Assembly: GCA_964603985.1 (NCBI GenBank)
Contig: CAZRXG010000043.1
Span: 1 to 30,852, forward strand
Length of the DNA stretch: 30,852 nucleotides
Reading direction: 5' to 3'
Origin: CAZRXG01 sp964603985
GTDB taxonomy: Bacteria; Chloroflexota; Anaerolineae; Aggregatilineales; UBA3940
Below the pieces are notes generated by a model. That model made no database searches. It worked only from the letters and a program-made list of their open reading frames with translations, and was not told the DNA's origin. The position numbers were made by a program, and so were the translations under genes. Of the stretch, positions 20,959 to 29,412 are shown one piece after another (the first letter of the stretch is position 1; every line of letters begins with the position of its first letter).

Positions 20959-23034
20959 ATGACGCCCGAAGCCAGCACCTCATCCCCGTGCCGCGCCTCG
21001 CGGCCAATGCTCACGACCGTCCTGTTCGTGCTGGTCGCGGCCACGCTGTGGGCGGCGGTTGCCCGCTTCTACCGCCTGCATACCCTGCCCCCGCCCGCCT
21101 GGTTTGATGAGGTGTGGTACGCTCTGCGCGCCCGTGAGATCCTTCACACCGGGCGTTGGCCGGTGTTTTACAAGACCGACTTCGGTGGTGCGAATGCCGG
21201 GCCGGTATACATGGCCGTCCTCTCGCAGTGGGTGGGCTTCAGGGGCATCACCACCGCGCGCGTCGTCCCCGCGTTGACGGGCACGCTCAGTATCCCGTTG
21301 GCCTATGCCTGCTATCGAGAACTGCTCATGGCTGGGCGTGAGGGCCGCCCCAACGACGACTCGTCGCCGGGCGAGGTGCGCTGGATCGCTGCGCTGACCG
21401 CTCTGGTGCTGGCCTACACGTTGTTCTACGTCACCATCGGGCGCATGGGCATGGAGAACGGCGTTGCGCCGTCGACCGCGCTGTTCGTCGTGTGGCAGAT
21501 GATGCGCGGCATCCGCCGCCGGGCGTGGAGCGGCTGGCTGCTGGGTGGGCTGGTCCTCGGCGTGGCCCAGTACAATGGGCTGCACGCGCGCTTTATCCTG
21601 CCGTTGGTCGCCTTCATTGGCTTGCAGGCGCTCTTCACCGCCCGCCCCGAAGATCGTCGCCCCATCCTGCTGGGTGGGGCCGTGATGGCTGCCGTCGCCG
21701 TCCTGGCTGCCCTGCCGTTGATCCTGTTCTTCGTCAACAATCCGGGGTGGTTCCTCGGTCGCGCGTCAATCGTCACCCACGCCGGGCCGGGCACGCCCTA
21801 TCCCACGCTGGCCGACATGTACAAATTCAACGCGCGCGTGATCTTCCGCGTCTTCAGCCTTGAGGGCAGCTACGACCCCAAGAATGGCGTCCCTGGCGTG
21901 CCGCTCCTCGACCCGATCCAGTCGGCGGGCTTCGTGATTGGGTTGGTTTGGTCGGTGGTTCGCTTCCGGCGGAGCGCGCTGGCCCGTACGCTGCTCGTCT
22001 GGTTGGTGCTGATGCTGCTCACCAGCTTTCTCACCGAGGGAGCGCCTAACATTGGGCGCATGATCGGCATCGCGCCGCCGACTGCCGCGTTGGTCGCGTT
22101 GGGTTGGGTGAAGGGCTTTCGCTGGCTGTGGGCGAAGATCCCGCCCGGCCCGGCCCACCGGCTCCTGTCCGGTGCGGCGGCTGTGCTGGTGCTGATCAGC
22201 GTGATCCGCCACACTTACCTGCTGTTCGTCGAGTGGCCGAAAGTGTCCAATCTGCGCGAGCAGTTCACTGCCCTGCCGGTTGACATTGCCAATGACATGA
22301 TCGCGCGCGCCACCGCCGACGAGCCGACCTTCGTCGAGCTGCTTCCGGAGGCCGACCAGGACATCGTCGCCTTTGCGTACCTGCTGCCCGGCACGCCCGT
22401 GATGCGCATGGACCTGCGGAAGTGCCTGCCGCTGCCCCATCGGAACGTGACCCGTGTCAGCTACGTCGTGCTCTCCGGGCGCGACCTCCAGACGGTCGAT
22501 ACGCTGACCGCCCTCTACCCTGAAAGCACAACACCCCTCCTCGACGTGGATCTCTTCCAGACCACCGGCACGCTCGTCGAGGTACCCCCCGGTGCGACCG
22601 CGCCGCCGCCGCCCCACCGCCCGACTCTGCGCTTCGCCAACGGCATCGCGCTGTATGGCTTCGATTGGTCGGGTGACTCGCTCCGGCCCGGTGAGACGTT
22701 GTTCCTCACGTTTTACTGGTACACCGATGAGCGCGTTGAGGGTGACCTGATTGCCTTCATACACGTCGGCACCGGCGTGGATGGCCAGCTTTTCATCGCT
22801 CAGCGCGATGACCAGCCGTGCATGGGCTTCTACCGCACCTCGCAGTGGCAGCCGGGGTTGGTCGTGCCCGACTCGTTCGCCATCACGCTCGCCGAGGACG
22901 TGCCGCCCGGTGATTACGACCTGGTGGTCGGCTGGTATGGCTACCCCTCGCTCGAACGCGTGCCCATCGTCGAGGCTGACAGCTCCCTGCCCGACCACCG
23001 CGCCGTCGTCGGTACGATCCACGTCGCGCCGTAA
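20959..23034 (+). CDS. GT39-type membrane glycosyltransferase (ArnT/PMT-like)
   Basis: About 691 residues. It has the layout of polyprenyl-phosphate-dependent glycosyltransferases. A first membrane helix (about 17-35) precedes the extracytoplasmic loop with the catalytic-type acidic motif WFDEVWYALRAREI and FKTD-like YKTDFGGANAGPVYM. Eight to ten further helices run to about residue 400. The last ~270 residues are a soluble domain with beta-rich segments (PGETLFLTFYWYTDERVEGD, PGDYDLVVGWYGYPSLERVP), a jelly-roll-like module seen C-terminal to many Chloroflexota GT39 proteins. It would transfer a sugar to lipid or protein outside the membrane; donor and acceptor are unknown. The frame also has an ATG at 20914, but that start has no ribosome site and abuts a repeat. 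The ATG at 20959 is chosen tentatively. Confidence 0.85.
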   Translation: MTPEASTSSPCRASRPMLTTVLFVLVAATLWAAVARFYRLHTLPPPAWFDEVWYALRAREILHTGRWPVFYKTDFGGANAGPVYMAVLSQWVGFRGITTARVVPALTGTLSIPLAYACYRELLMAGREGRPNDDSSPGEVRWIAALTALVLAYTLFYVTIGRMGMENGVAPSTALFVVWQMMRGIRRRAWSGWLLGGLVLGVAQYNGLHARFILPLVAFIGLQALFTARPEDRRPILLGGAVMAAVAVLAALPLILFFVNNPGWFLGRASIVTHAGPGTPYPTLADMYKFNARVIFRVFSLEGSYDPKNGVPGVPLLDPIQSAGFVIGLVWSVVRFRRSALARTLLVWLVLMLLTSFLTEGAPNIGRMIGIAPPTAALVALGWVKGFRWLWAKIPPGPAHRLLSGAAAVLVLISVIRHTYLLFVEWPKVSNLREQFTALPVDIANDMIARATADEPTFVELLPEADQDIVAFAYLLPGTPVMRMDLRKCLPLPHRNVTRVSYVVLSGRDLQTVDTLTALYPESTTPLLDVDLFQTTGTLVEVPPGATAPPPPHRPTLRFANGIALYGFDWSGDSLRPGETLFLTFYWYTDERVEGDLIAFIHVGTGVDGQLFIAQRDDQPCMGFYRTSQWQPGLVVPDSFAITLAEDVPPGDYDLVVGWYGYPSLERVPIVEADSSLPDHRAVVGTIHVAP

Positions 23035-23098
23035 GGCCGAAATACGAAGCGCGAAGAGCAGCCGCCCCTCTCGAATTTCCCCATTCGCCAAATGATGC

Positions 23099-23104
23099 TA
23101 TTAT
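23099..23104 (+). promoter_or_regulatory. Extended -10 of the tandem lipoprotein gene
   Basis: TGC-TATTAT about 135 bases upstream of the gene; no clear -35. Confidence 0.4.
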
Positions 23105-23241
23105 GGAACAGTCCGGCTGCCTGGAATGCTGCCGGATCGGCCAGCTTCGACCGGCCACCCGTCCCTGCCCGCATCCCACCACCGGCCGGGGAGCAAAGGC
23201 GAGAGTTGGTGTTTCCGATTGAAAGCAAGTAGAGGAGCGGG

Positions 23242-24612
23242 ATGATGAAAAGATTGCGTAAATATGTTCTGTTGTTGTTGGTACTGGTGGCTGCCCTGGC
23301 ACTCTCCGGCTGCATCAAGGTGCGGGTTGTCCTCAATCTCGAAGAAGGCGAGTCGGGTACGTACGGCATCGGAATGGGGATGACTCAGGAAGCCGTTTCT
23401 TTCTTCGCCAGCATGGGCGAAGGCGACCCCATGGACGAGATGGTCGAAGAGCTGAAGAGTTCGCCTGAGTTTGCCGATAAGGAATTCGTCGTCAACGAGT
23501 GGACCGATGGTGAGTACCAGTGGGTCGAGGCCGTCGTGCCCTTCGAAAACCTGGAGGAGCTTCAGGAAGCGATCGATCAGAGCGATATGTTTGACTCCTT
23601 CAGCCTGACCCACGAACCCGGCCTGCTCACCGACCGTTACGTGCTCGACGCGCAGATGGCCGCCATGGAGATGGAAGGCATGGAGGGCATGGACACCGAG
23701 GGCATGGAAGGGATGGAAGGCACGGAAGGCACGGAAGGGATGGAAGGCATGGAGGGGATGGAGGGCCTGGAGGGTCTGGAGGGCATGGACCCCAGCACCC
23801 TCATCACAGCCGAGCTTGTCGTCCATCTGCCCGGCGACGTGGTCGAGACCTCCGGTACCCAGGGAGATCGTGACGGCACGCCCGTCATGATCTGGACGGT
23901 GGATACCACCGGCCCGACCGGCGTGCATCTCGTCACCGAGAGCATGCGCCAGGAGATCGTCGAGGCGATGAAGGGGCGGACGCTCGTCAGCGTCACCGAG
24001 AATAACGACGGGTACTTCGGGCGCGGGATCGGGCTGGACGAGCAGGCCAAGCAGCTTATGGCCAGCGAGGGCGATCCGATGACCGTGCTGACCGACAACC
24101 TGGACTACCTGACCGGCTACCAGCCGCCGAGCGTCGTGCCCAACCGCTGGGTTGACGGCCCGGTCGAGGGCGTCGAGTTCATGGTCACCTTCGCCGACCT
24201 GAATGGGCTGGCCGGGATCGCCACCCAGTCCGGGGTGTTCTCGTCGTTCAGCCTGAGCTACGAGCCGAGCACCTTCAAGGATCGCTACGTACTCGATGCC
24301 CAATTGAACCCCCGCCCGGCTGAGTTCCCCGCCTCGCTGATCGACACCGACATGGTCGTGCAGATGCCCGGCGATGTGGTCGAGTCCAACGGCAGCAGCG
24401 CCACCGTCGGCGGGGTTCCTTCGCAGGTCTGGAAGGTGAGCGCCACCGACCCGGTGAGCGTGCACGTCGTCACCGAAAGTCTGAAGACGGACATGCTGCT
24501 CATCGTGGGCGTCGTCGCGGTCGGCGTGATCGGCTTCGGGTTGGTCGTCATCGCGCTGATCATCATCCTGACGAGCCGCTCGCGGAAGAAGAAGCGCCAG
24601 CCGTCGATGTGA
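23242..24612 (+). CDS. Lipoprotein with two LppM-like domains and a C-terminal membrane helix
   Basis: 456 residues. The N-terminus is a lipoprotein signal with lipobox LSGC (lipidated C24), followed by IKVRVVLNLEEGESGTYGI, which resembles LppM-type domains. The same ~180-residue architecture occurs twice: FDSFSLTHEPGLLTDRYVLD and FSSFSLSYEPSTFKDRYVLD, each followed by V(V/Q)xLPGDVVE(T/S) and a closing V.VHxVTES. Between copy landmarks one sits a Met-Glu-Gly-rich stretch (about 137-178) encoded by a 9-bp repeat. A C-terminal helix (about 415-440) followed by SRSRKKKRQ anchors the end in the membrane, with basic residues inside. The protein is thus tethered at both ends. AGGAG lies just before the paired ATGs at 23242/23245. 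Function unknown. Confidence 0.8.
   Translation: MMKRLRKYVLLLLVLVAALALSGCIKVRVVLNLEEGESGTYGIGMGMTQEAVSFFASMGEGDPMDEMVEELKSSPEFADKEFVVNEWTDGEYQWVEAVVPFENLEELQEAIDQSDMFDSFSLTHEPGLLTDRYVLDAQMAAMEMEGMEGMDTEGMEGMEGTEGTEGMEGMEGMEGLEGLEGMDPSTLITAELVVHLPGDVVETSGTQGDRDGTPVMIWTVDTTGPTGVHLVTESMRQEIVEAMKGRTLVSVTENNDGYFGRGIGLDEQAKQLMASEGDPMTVLTDNLDYLTGYQPPSVVPNRWVDGPVEGVEFMVTFADLNGLAGIATQSGVFSSFSLSYEPSTFKDRYVLDAQLNPRPAEFPASLIDTDMVVQMPGDVVESNGSSATVGGVPSQVWKVSATDPVSVHVVTESLKTDMLLIVGVVAVGVIGFGLVVIALIIILTSRSRKKKRQPSM
23665..23790. repeat. 9-bp coding repeat (Met-Glu-Gly) in the lipoprotein
   Basis: About thirteen units of ATGGAAGGC or ATGGAGGGC variants (ACGGAAGGC, CTGGAGGGT), all in frame. A likely site of length variation. 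Confidence 0.9.
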
Positions 24613-24618
24613 CGTGCG

Positions 24619-24660
24619 GGAGGCGGAAATCCGGGCGGAAGTCCGGGCGCAAATCCGGGG
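24619..24660. repeat. Three 12-bp tandem units
   Basis: GGAAATCCGGGC, GGAAGTCCGGGC and GCAAATCCGGGG follow the lipoprotein stop codon. Too short for any class I can name. Confidence 0.7.
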
Positions 24661-24801
24661 GGTGGCTGCAAAGCCGCCCCCTGTTGATTCTTCCGTTATG
24701 GGAGGGAGCACACTGGAAGCGTAGAAGTTGTGTAGGGGCGAGACCCGTGTGTTTGTCCCGTCCGGAGACACCGCCACGCGCTGCCACAAAGCAAAACCAC
24801 A

Positions 24802-24837
24802 CCCCCGGCCTGTCCTGCTTTGATTGCAGGCCGGGGG
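24802..24837. terminator. Strong hairpin between convergent lipoprotein genes
   Basis: A perfect 11-bp stem CCCCCGGCCTG (24802-24812)/CAGGCCGGGGG (24827-24837) with a 14-base loop. There is no T tract, so it may be a factor-dependent or bidirectional terminator. Confidence 0.45.
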
Positions 24838-24845
24838 AGGAGCGA

Positions 24846-24946
24846 GCATGGCTTCCTCACCCCCCCTGTGAGCCTGACGGCTCATCCGTCCCCCCATGCA
24901 CGGGGGAACACATCGGAGCGCGGTGGATGACTTAACGGAGCATCAG
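24846..24946. repeat. Family P palindromic repeat, diverged copy
   Basis: Contains TGAGCC-TGAC-GGCTCA, CCCCCCATGCACGGGGGAAC and ACACATCGGAGCGC, then a degenerate tail GACTTAACGGAGCATCAG like that at 111-126. It runs into the stop of the lipoprotein gene at 24952. Confidence 0.85.
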
Positions 24947-24951
24947 GCGGG

Positions 24952-25809
24952 CTACTGCACCTGGATCGACTGCACCAGCGCGTCCAGCACCGACAGGTCG
25001 GGCGTGAAGGCGGACGACGGTTGGGCGTCAAGCTGCTGTGCGCGCTCCTGGATGTAGTCCGTGTAGGTCTCCGTCCAGGCGTCGAAGTCTGCACCGTCCG
25101 GTATCGGTTCCTCGTCGGGCAGGGCCGAACAGGTGACCGAGGCCCTGAGGGCCACGTAGTACGCCCCGTCGGTGGTCATGCCCTGGTAGGTGTAGAATAT
25201 CGCGCGGTTGTCGATGGTGATAAAGGCCTGGGCGTAGGCGGTCACGAAGCGCACGCCCGTCCCGTTCTGGAAGTCGAGATACTGCACGTTGGAGGTGAAA
25301 ATCTGGGCCGCGTTATACAGGGGCAGGAAAGGGATGTTGTCCGGCTGGGCGGGCCGGTTGGTCATGAACTCACGGTGGGCGGCAATGACGTCCGCGCCAA
25401 TCTCGTTGACAGCTTCAAAGTCGGCGACCGGGTAAACAAGTAGCGTGGCCGAGCCGTCAGGCAGGGGATAGCCCTCGAATGTGAACTGGATGTGCTGTGG
25501 GACCGGGCCGGTGGGCCCGCCTTCCATTTCGTCCATGGCCGGGATGGTCTGGGCCGTCACGTCGGCGGCCAGCGAAGGATCGTAGGAGAAGCTGATGCCT
25601 TCGTAGGAGACGTCGGGGGCGGGGGTGGTGGTGGGTTCGGGCGTGGCGGTGGGCACCACGGGGGCAGTCGTCACGGCGACGACCGCCTCAGGCATGGGTG
25701 CTTCCGTCCCGCCGGGGGCGGACAGGTTGCAGGCCAGGATGCTCAGCAGCAGGCTGCCGACTGCCAGATAGAAGCCTGCGTTCCGGGGCTGCATCTTTCT
25801 GGTTATCAT
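24952..25809 (-). CDS. Predicted lipoprotein with a Thr/Pro/Val-rich spacer
   Basis: 285 residues. An N-terminal signal ending in lipobox LSILAC (Cys at about 27) precedes a disordered Ala/Thr/Pro/Val-rich spacer (PMPEAVVAVTTAPVVPTATP region), typical of extracytoplasmic lipoproteins in Chloroflexota. The ~215-residue soluble domain (from VSYEGISFSYDPSLAADV; GVRFVTAYAQAFITIDNRAI, YTYQGMTTDGAYYVALRASV) is strand-rich and unrecognised. Similar proteins are generally hypothetical. The ATG at 25809 follows GAGGAGGGAG. It is convergent with the LppM-like lipoprotein. Confidence 0.8.
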   Translation of the reverse strand: MITRKMQPRNAGFYLAVGSLLLSILACNLSAPGGTEAPMPEAVVAVTTAPVVPTATPEPTTTPAPDVSYEGISFSYDPSLAADVTAQTIPAMDEMEGGPTGPVPQHIQFTFEGYPLPDGSATLLVYPVADFEAVNEIGADVIAAHREFMTNRPAQPDNIPFLPLYNAAQIFTSNVQYLDFQNGTGVRFVTAYAQAFITIDNRAIFYTYQGMTTDGAYYVALRASVTCSALPDEEPIPDGADFDAWTETYTDYIQERAQQLDAQPSSAFTPDLSVLDALVQSIQVQ

Positions 25810-26026
25810 GGGCGCTCCCTCCTCTTTTTAACCGGAAGACGGTTGGTTCTCACGGTGGCTTTCTGCCACAGGGTATCATCATCCTGGTGGAAACGCCAAA
25901 TGGTCGTAGGGTGGGGGGCGTGCATGATGTGTCAGGTCGCGTGTCTGGATAAACTGCCGGGAATAAAAGTGCGGGTTCTTTTCCCGCTTGCGCTCATGAA
26001 CATTGACAATTTAATCCGGTCGTCGT
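25810..26026. other. Spacer without recognised features
   Basis: Upstream of the lipoprotein gene a weak minus-strand promoter TTGGCG-18-TACCCT can be drawn at about 25865-25900. I see no gene or repeat in the rest. Confidence 0.4.
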
Positions 26027-26134
26027 TTGCCCCCCACCCCCGTCCCCTCCCCCACATTCCGCGCCTGACGGCGCTGGGGGGAGGGGAGAAGCCAGGCGAA
26101 CCTGCATTTCCAGCATGGCCGGATTAAATACTCG
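26027..26134. repeat. Family C intergenic repeat, full copy with intact tail
   Basis: Includes GTTTGCCCCCCACCCCCG, the GC hairpin, AGCCAGGCGAACCTGCATTTCC and GGCCGGATTAAATACTC. This tail is the closest uninterrupted match to the sequences flanking MITE copy 1. Confidence 0.88.
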
Positions 26135-26178
26135 GCTCATGTTCAGTACCAGTGTCAACGCAGAATTCTGCATCACTG

Positions 26179-26310
26179 CGATGCATTGCCTTTTCACCCC
26201 CCTGTGAGCCTGACGGCTCATCCGTCCCCCCATGCATGGGGGGACACATCGGAGCGCAGCGACGATGAGGCCCAAGTAGGGGCCCAAGTAGGGGGCCCAA
26301 GGAGGGGGAA
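26179..26310. repeat. Family P palindromic repeat, full copy with 3' tandem units
   Basis: Contains CGATGCATTGCC, the TGAGCC-TGAC-GGCTCA hairpin, a perfect 22-base palindrome (GTCCCCCCATG and its mirror, about 26224-26245), then ACACATCGGAGCGCAGCGAC and GATGAGG. Three units of about 12 bp (GGCCCAAGTAGG-like) follow. The copy at 16239 has two such units. Confidence 0.9.
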
Positions 26311-26343
26311 AGAACAAGGGGCGATGCTGCGATGCACCGCCCC
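26309..26343 (-). terminator. Rho-independent terminator of hppA
   Basis: GGGGCGATGC (26318-26327) pairs with GCACCGCCCC (26334-26343), a 10-bp stem with one wobble and a 6-base loop. On the minus strand the T-rich TTGTTCTTT follows, about 30 bases after the stop. Confidence 0.85.
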
Positions 26344-26370
26344 TCGCGGTTGACGAATGAGGCTCGTGAG

Positions 26371-28968
26371 CTAATCGCTCGCCGGGGCGGCGAGGGCCTG
26401 CAGACCGGCCTCGTCCGTGACCAGCTCCACCTCGCGGTCGGAGCGGCGATAAGCCCACACTATGGTGACAATACCCACCACGATGATCAGCACCGTCCAC
26501 CAGGCAAACCCAGCATACTGGACCACGATGGGGGCCATGATCAGCGCGACCATGTTCATCACCTTGATCATCGGGTTGAGGGCCGGGCCAGCCGTGTCCT
26601 TGAGCGGGTCGCCGACGATGTCGCCGACCACCGAGGCGGCGTGGTTGGCCGTGCCCTTGCCGCCGTAGTTGCCGTCCTCGACGAACTTCTTGGCGTTGTC
26701 CCAGGCACCGCCTGAGTTAGCCATGAAGACGGCCAGCAACTGCCCGCTGACGATGATCCCGGCCAGGAAGCTGCCCAACGCCTCGACCTTGAGCAGCAAA
26801 CCGACCACGATGGGGGCCAGCACCGCGATCAGACCCAGTGGAACCAGCTCCGCCTGGGCCGCGCGCGTGCTGATCTCGACGGCGCGCGAGTAGTCGGGCG
26901 TCTGCTTGCCCTCCCAGACGTCGGGGATGCGCAACTGGCGGCGCACCTCGGCCATCATCTGTGAGGCCGCGCGGTTGACGGCCTTGATCAGCAGGCCGCC
27001 GAACAGCAGCGGCAGCATGCCGCCGATCAGCAGGCCGACGAAGGCGGTCGGGTTAGCCAGGTTGATGACCTGGGCGAAGTCCGGCTCGATGCGCTTGATG
27101 TCGGTGAAGAACGCGCCGTACAGCGACAGCGCCGCCACCACCGCCGAGCCTATCGCGACTCCTTTGGTGATGGCCTTGGTCGTGTTGCCCGCCGCGTCCA
27201 GGTCGGCCATGATCTGGCGCTGCTCGTCCTCCATCCCGGCCACCTCGCCGATGCCGTTGGCGTTGTCGGCAATCGGCCCGAAGGTGTCCATACTGACGTT
27301 GTTGCCGGTGTGCGAGAGCATGCCCACGCCGATCATCGACACGCCGAACAGCACGAAGCTGAACGTCACACCGACCTTGGGCAGACCGGTCTCAGGGTCG
27401 ATGTTGGCGTCGAAGCGCGCCAGCGTCTCGTCGTCAAGCGAGTTGACCACCATCTGCTGCTGCTCGGCGGGCAGGTCTTCAAAGGCGGTCGTCTGGTACT
27501 TCTCAGGCAGGATTTTGAAGGCGTCCGCATGCAGCACGTCCATGGCCGTGATGGGCGCCATGCTGTGCAGGAAGAAGCCCACCACCAGCGTCCACATCGC
27601 CAGGATCAGCCCATCCACCCAGGCTTTGCGCCGTATCCAGCGCACCAGGCCGCCAATGACGGCGGCAACGATTGCCAGATACAGGAGGATCTGCGCTACG
27701 TCAGCCGGTATGCCCGCCGAGTAGATCAGGATCGACGCCGCCAGCGCCACGACGATCACGATCACGGCCCACACGCTGGACAGGTAGCCCAGGCTCAGGC
27801 CCTCCAGAAGAACCAGTGCCGGGCCGAAGCGGGTGGCAGCCGAGATCTTCTGCACGCGCGGACTCATCGCGCTGGTCGCGTAGGAAGTGAGCGGGTTGAA
27901 GGCCACCGCCAACGCCACGCCGACCGCGTTCAGCACGCCCATGCGCAGGTCACCGGCGTAGAAGTAGGAGATCAGGAAGGCCGAGGTGATGGTGATCGCG
28001 CTCGACAGCTCGTAGCTCTTGTACATCGCGTCTTCCGCGTCGACGCCGCGCCACAGCGAGACGGCATAGGTGCCGATGATCGAGCTGATGACGCCCACGC
28101 CGCGAATCAACAGCGGGACGATGATCCACACCAGGTGGCCGGTGATGGCGGCCAGCGCCAGGCCCAGGATCAGGCTGGCGACGACGGTCACCTCGTAGCT
28201 CTCGAAGATGTCGGCGGCCATCCCGGCGCAGTCGCCGACGTTGTCGCCCACCAGGTCGGCAATGACCGCCGCGTTGCGCGGGTCATCCTCCTCCATGCCC
28301 GCCTCAACCTTGCCGACCAGGTCGGCGCCGACGTCAGCCGCCTTGGTATAAATGCCGCCGCCGACACGCATGAACAGCGCCAGCAGCGTGCCGCCGAAGC
28401 CAAAGCCCAGCAGCACGTCGGGTGCCGACTTGCCGAAGATCAGGAAGAGCGTGGTGCCGCCCAGCAGCCCCAGGCCGTCGGTCAGCATACCGGTGATCGT
28501 GCCGGAGCGGTACGCGATCTTGAGCGCCTCCTGGTAGCTCACCCTGGAGGCGGCTGCCACGCGCACGTTGCCCTCGACGGCCATGTTCATGCCGATAAAC
28601 CCGACCGTCGCCGAGAAGGTCGACCCCATCAGGAAGGCCCCGGCGCGGGCAAAGGCGATAATGGTGCGTGCTCTCTGGGGGCCAAACATCTCGTTGGCCT
28701 CCGGCGTCGGGCTGACCAGGTACACACTGAGGAACATCAGGACCGTGAGGATCACGATCAGGATGGCGATGGTTCTGATCTGGGTGCGCAGGTAGATGTT
28801 AGCGCCCTTCTTGATGTCGCGCCAGACGGCCTGCATCGCTGCGGTGCCTTTGTCGTACCTCAGGATCTGCCTCGCCAGCAGTGCGGCGTAGACGAGTGCC
28901 AGCACCGCCGTGCCAAGCACGGCCCACACCATGACTAACTCGAATGGCTGTACGTTCATCTGACTCAT
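26371..28968 (-). CDS. hppA: K+-independent (H+-type) membrane-bound pyrophosphatase
   Basis: 865 residues, about 16 membrane helices. The enzyme hydrolyses cytoplasmic pyrophosphate and pumps protons out. Signature motifs are DVGADLVGKVE at 212-222, GDNVGDCAGMAAD at 241-253, DNANGIGEVAGM at 568-579, GNYGGKG at 767-772 and GDIVGDPLKDTAGPALNP at 782-799. In GNTTKAITKG (594-603) K598 and T601 occupy the positions that are Ala and Gly/Ala in K+-dependent enzymes, so this is the K+-independent H+ pump type. A 60-70-residue soluble insert at about 470-535 (PEKYQTTAFEDLPAEQQQMV, LDDETLARFDANIDPETG) makes it longer than the usual 670-780. The ATG at 28968 follows AAGGAG at 12 bases. Own promoter and terminator, monocistronic. 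Confidence 0.95.
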   Translation of the reverse strand: MSQMNVQPFELVMVWAVLGTAVLALVYAALLARQILRYDKGTAAMQAVWRDIKKGANIYLRTQIRTIAILIVILTVLMFLSVYLVSPTPEANEMFGPQRARTIIAFARAGAFLMGSTFSATVGFIGMNMAVEGNVRVAAASRVSYQEALKIAYRSGTITGMLTDGLGLLGGTTLFLIFGKSAPDVLLGFGFGGTLLALFMRVGGGIYTKAADVGADLVGKVEAGMEEDDPRNAAVIADLVGDNVGDCAGMAADIFESYEVTVVASLILGLALAAITGHLVWIIVPLLIRGVGVISSIIGTYAVSLWRGVDAEDAMYKSYELSSAITITSAFLISYFYAGDLRMGVLNAVGVALAVAFNPLTSYATSAMSPRVQKISAATRFGPALVLLEGLSLGYLSSVWAVIVIVVALAASILIYSAGIPADVAQILLYLAIVAAVIGGLVRWIRRKAWVDGLILAMWTLVVGFFLHSMAPITAMDVLHADAFKILPEKYQTTAFEDLPAEQQQMVVNSLDDETLARFDANIDPETGLPKVGVTFSFVLFGVSMIGVGMLSHTGNNVSMDTFGPIADNANGIGEVAGMEDEQRQIMADLDAAGNTTKAITKGVAIGSAVVAALSLYGAFFTDIKRIEPDFAQVINLANPTAFVGLLIGGMLPLLFGGLLIKAVNRAASQMMAEVRRQLRIPDVWEGKQTPDYSRAVEISTRAAQAELVPLGLIAVLAPIVVGLLLKVEALGSFLAGIIVSGQLLAVFMANSGGAWDNAKKFVEDGNYGGKGTANHAASVVGDIVGDPLKDTAGPALNPMIKVMNMVALIMAPIVVQYAGFAWWTVLIIVVGIVTIVWAYRRSDREVELVTDEAGLQALAAPASD

Positions 28969-29091
28969 GGGTTAATTGAACTCCTTTATAGCGTTGGCCC
29001 CATAGTTCTCCAGCCCGGAACCGGGGCCAGACCGGCTTGGCTGGCTGTTTGCGTGCAATCGGGTCACTGTCTCCCGATTTTCAAGCCGCTA

Positions 29092-29097
29092 ATTATA
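29092..29097 (-). promoter_or_regulatory. -10 element of hppA
   Basis: Minus-strand TATAAT about 125 bases upstream of the hppA start; -35 weak. The rest of the 28969-29412 spacer is MITE copy 2 and short unassigned sequence. Confidence 0.5.
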
Positions 29098-29158
29098 GCG
29101 GGAAAGTGACCTGAGATCTAAAGAAAAGGACGTGATCTTTGTCACGTCCCGGTGGTGC

Positions 29159-29392
29159 TTACTGAGGCATACATGGAAAACTAAACTCAGCAGGGCTGTG
29201 CTAAGTTGGTTTTGGGCACATTGTTGCCCAGGCCCTCACCCGCCTTCGCCCGACCTACGGTCGCGCTCAGTCTGCCCTCTCCCTCAGGGAGAGGGCGAAT
29301 CGAGGACGGTTTGACCGTCCGAGATGGGTGAGGGCAGTGTCGCAATCGACACGAACGAGGAACAGTTTAGCAATATATGCAAGGCTCAGTAA
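29159..29392. mobile_element. MITE-like element, copy 2 (inverted)
   Basis: 234 bp, bounded by TTACTGAG and CTCAGTAA and reading as the reverse complement of 1411-1641 with scattered changes. The outer stem CCCTCACCC/GGGTGAGGG and the three inner hairpins are retained. It lies between the FGE-like gene stop and the hppA promoter, so it may also act as a transcription barrier. Confidence 0.85.
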
Positions 29393-29412
29393 TCCCGGGA
29401 TCCTGCCCGCGA

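Noticed and set aside
21766..23091. 441-residue minus-strand frame opposite the GT39 gene
   Set aside because: Antisense shadow with low-complexity Arg/Gln/His composition and no ribosome site.
23101..24897. 598-residue minus-strand frame opposite the LppM-like gene
   Set aside because: Antisense shadow; it runs through a repeat and through the complement of the Met-Glu-Gly repeat, giving meaningless His/Ala/Phe repeats.
27310..28938. 542-residue plus-strand frame opposite hppA
   Set aside because: Antisense shadow of a strongly conserved gene. Its protein is rich in Arg/His/Gln/Asp with no family features.
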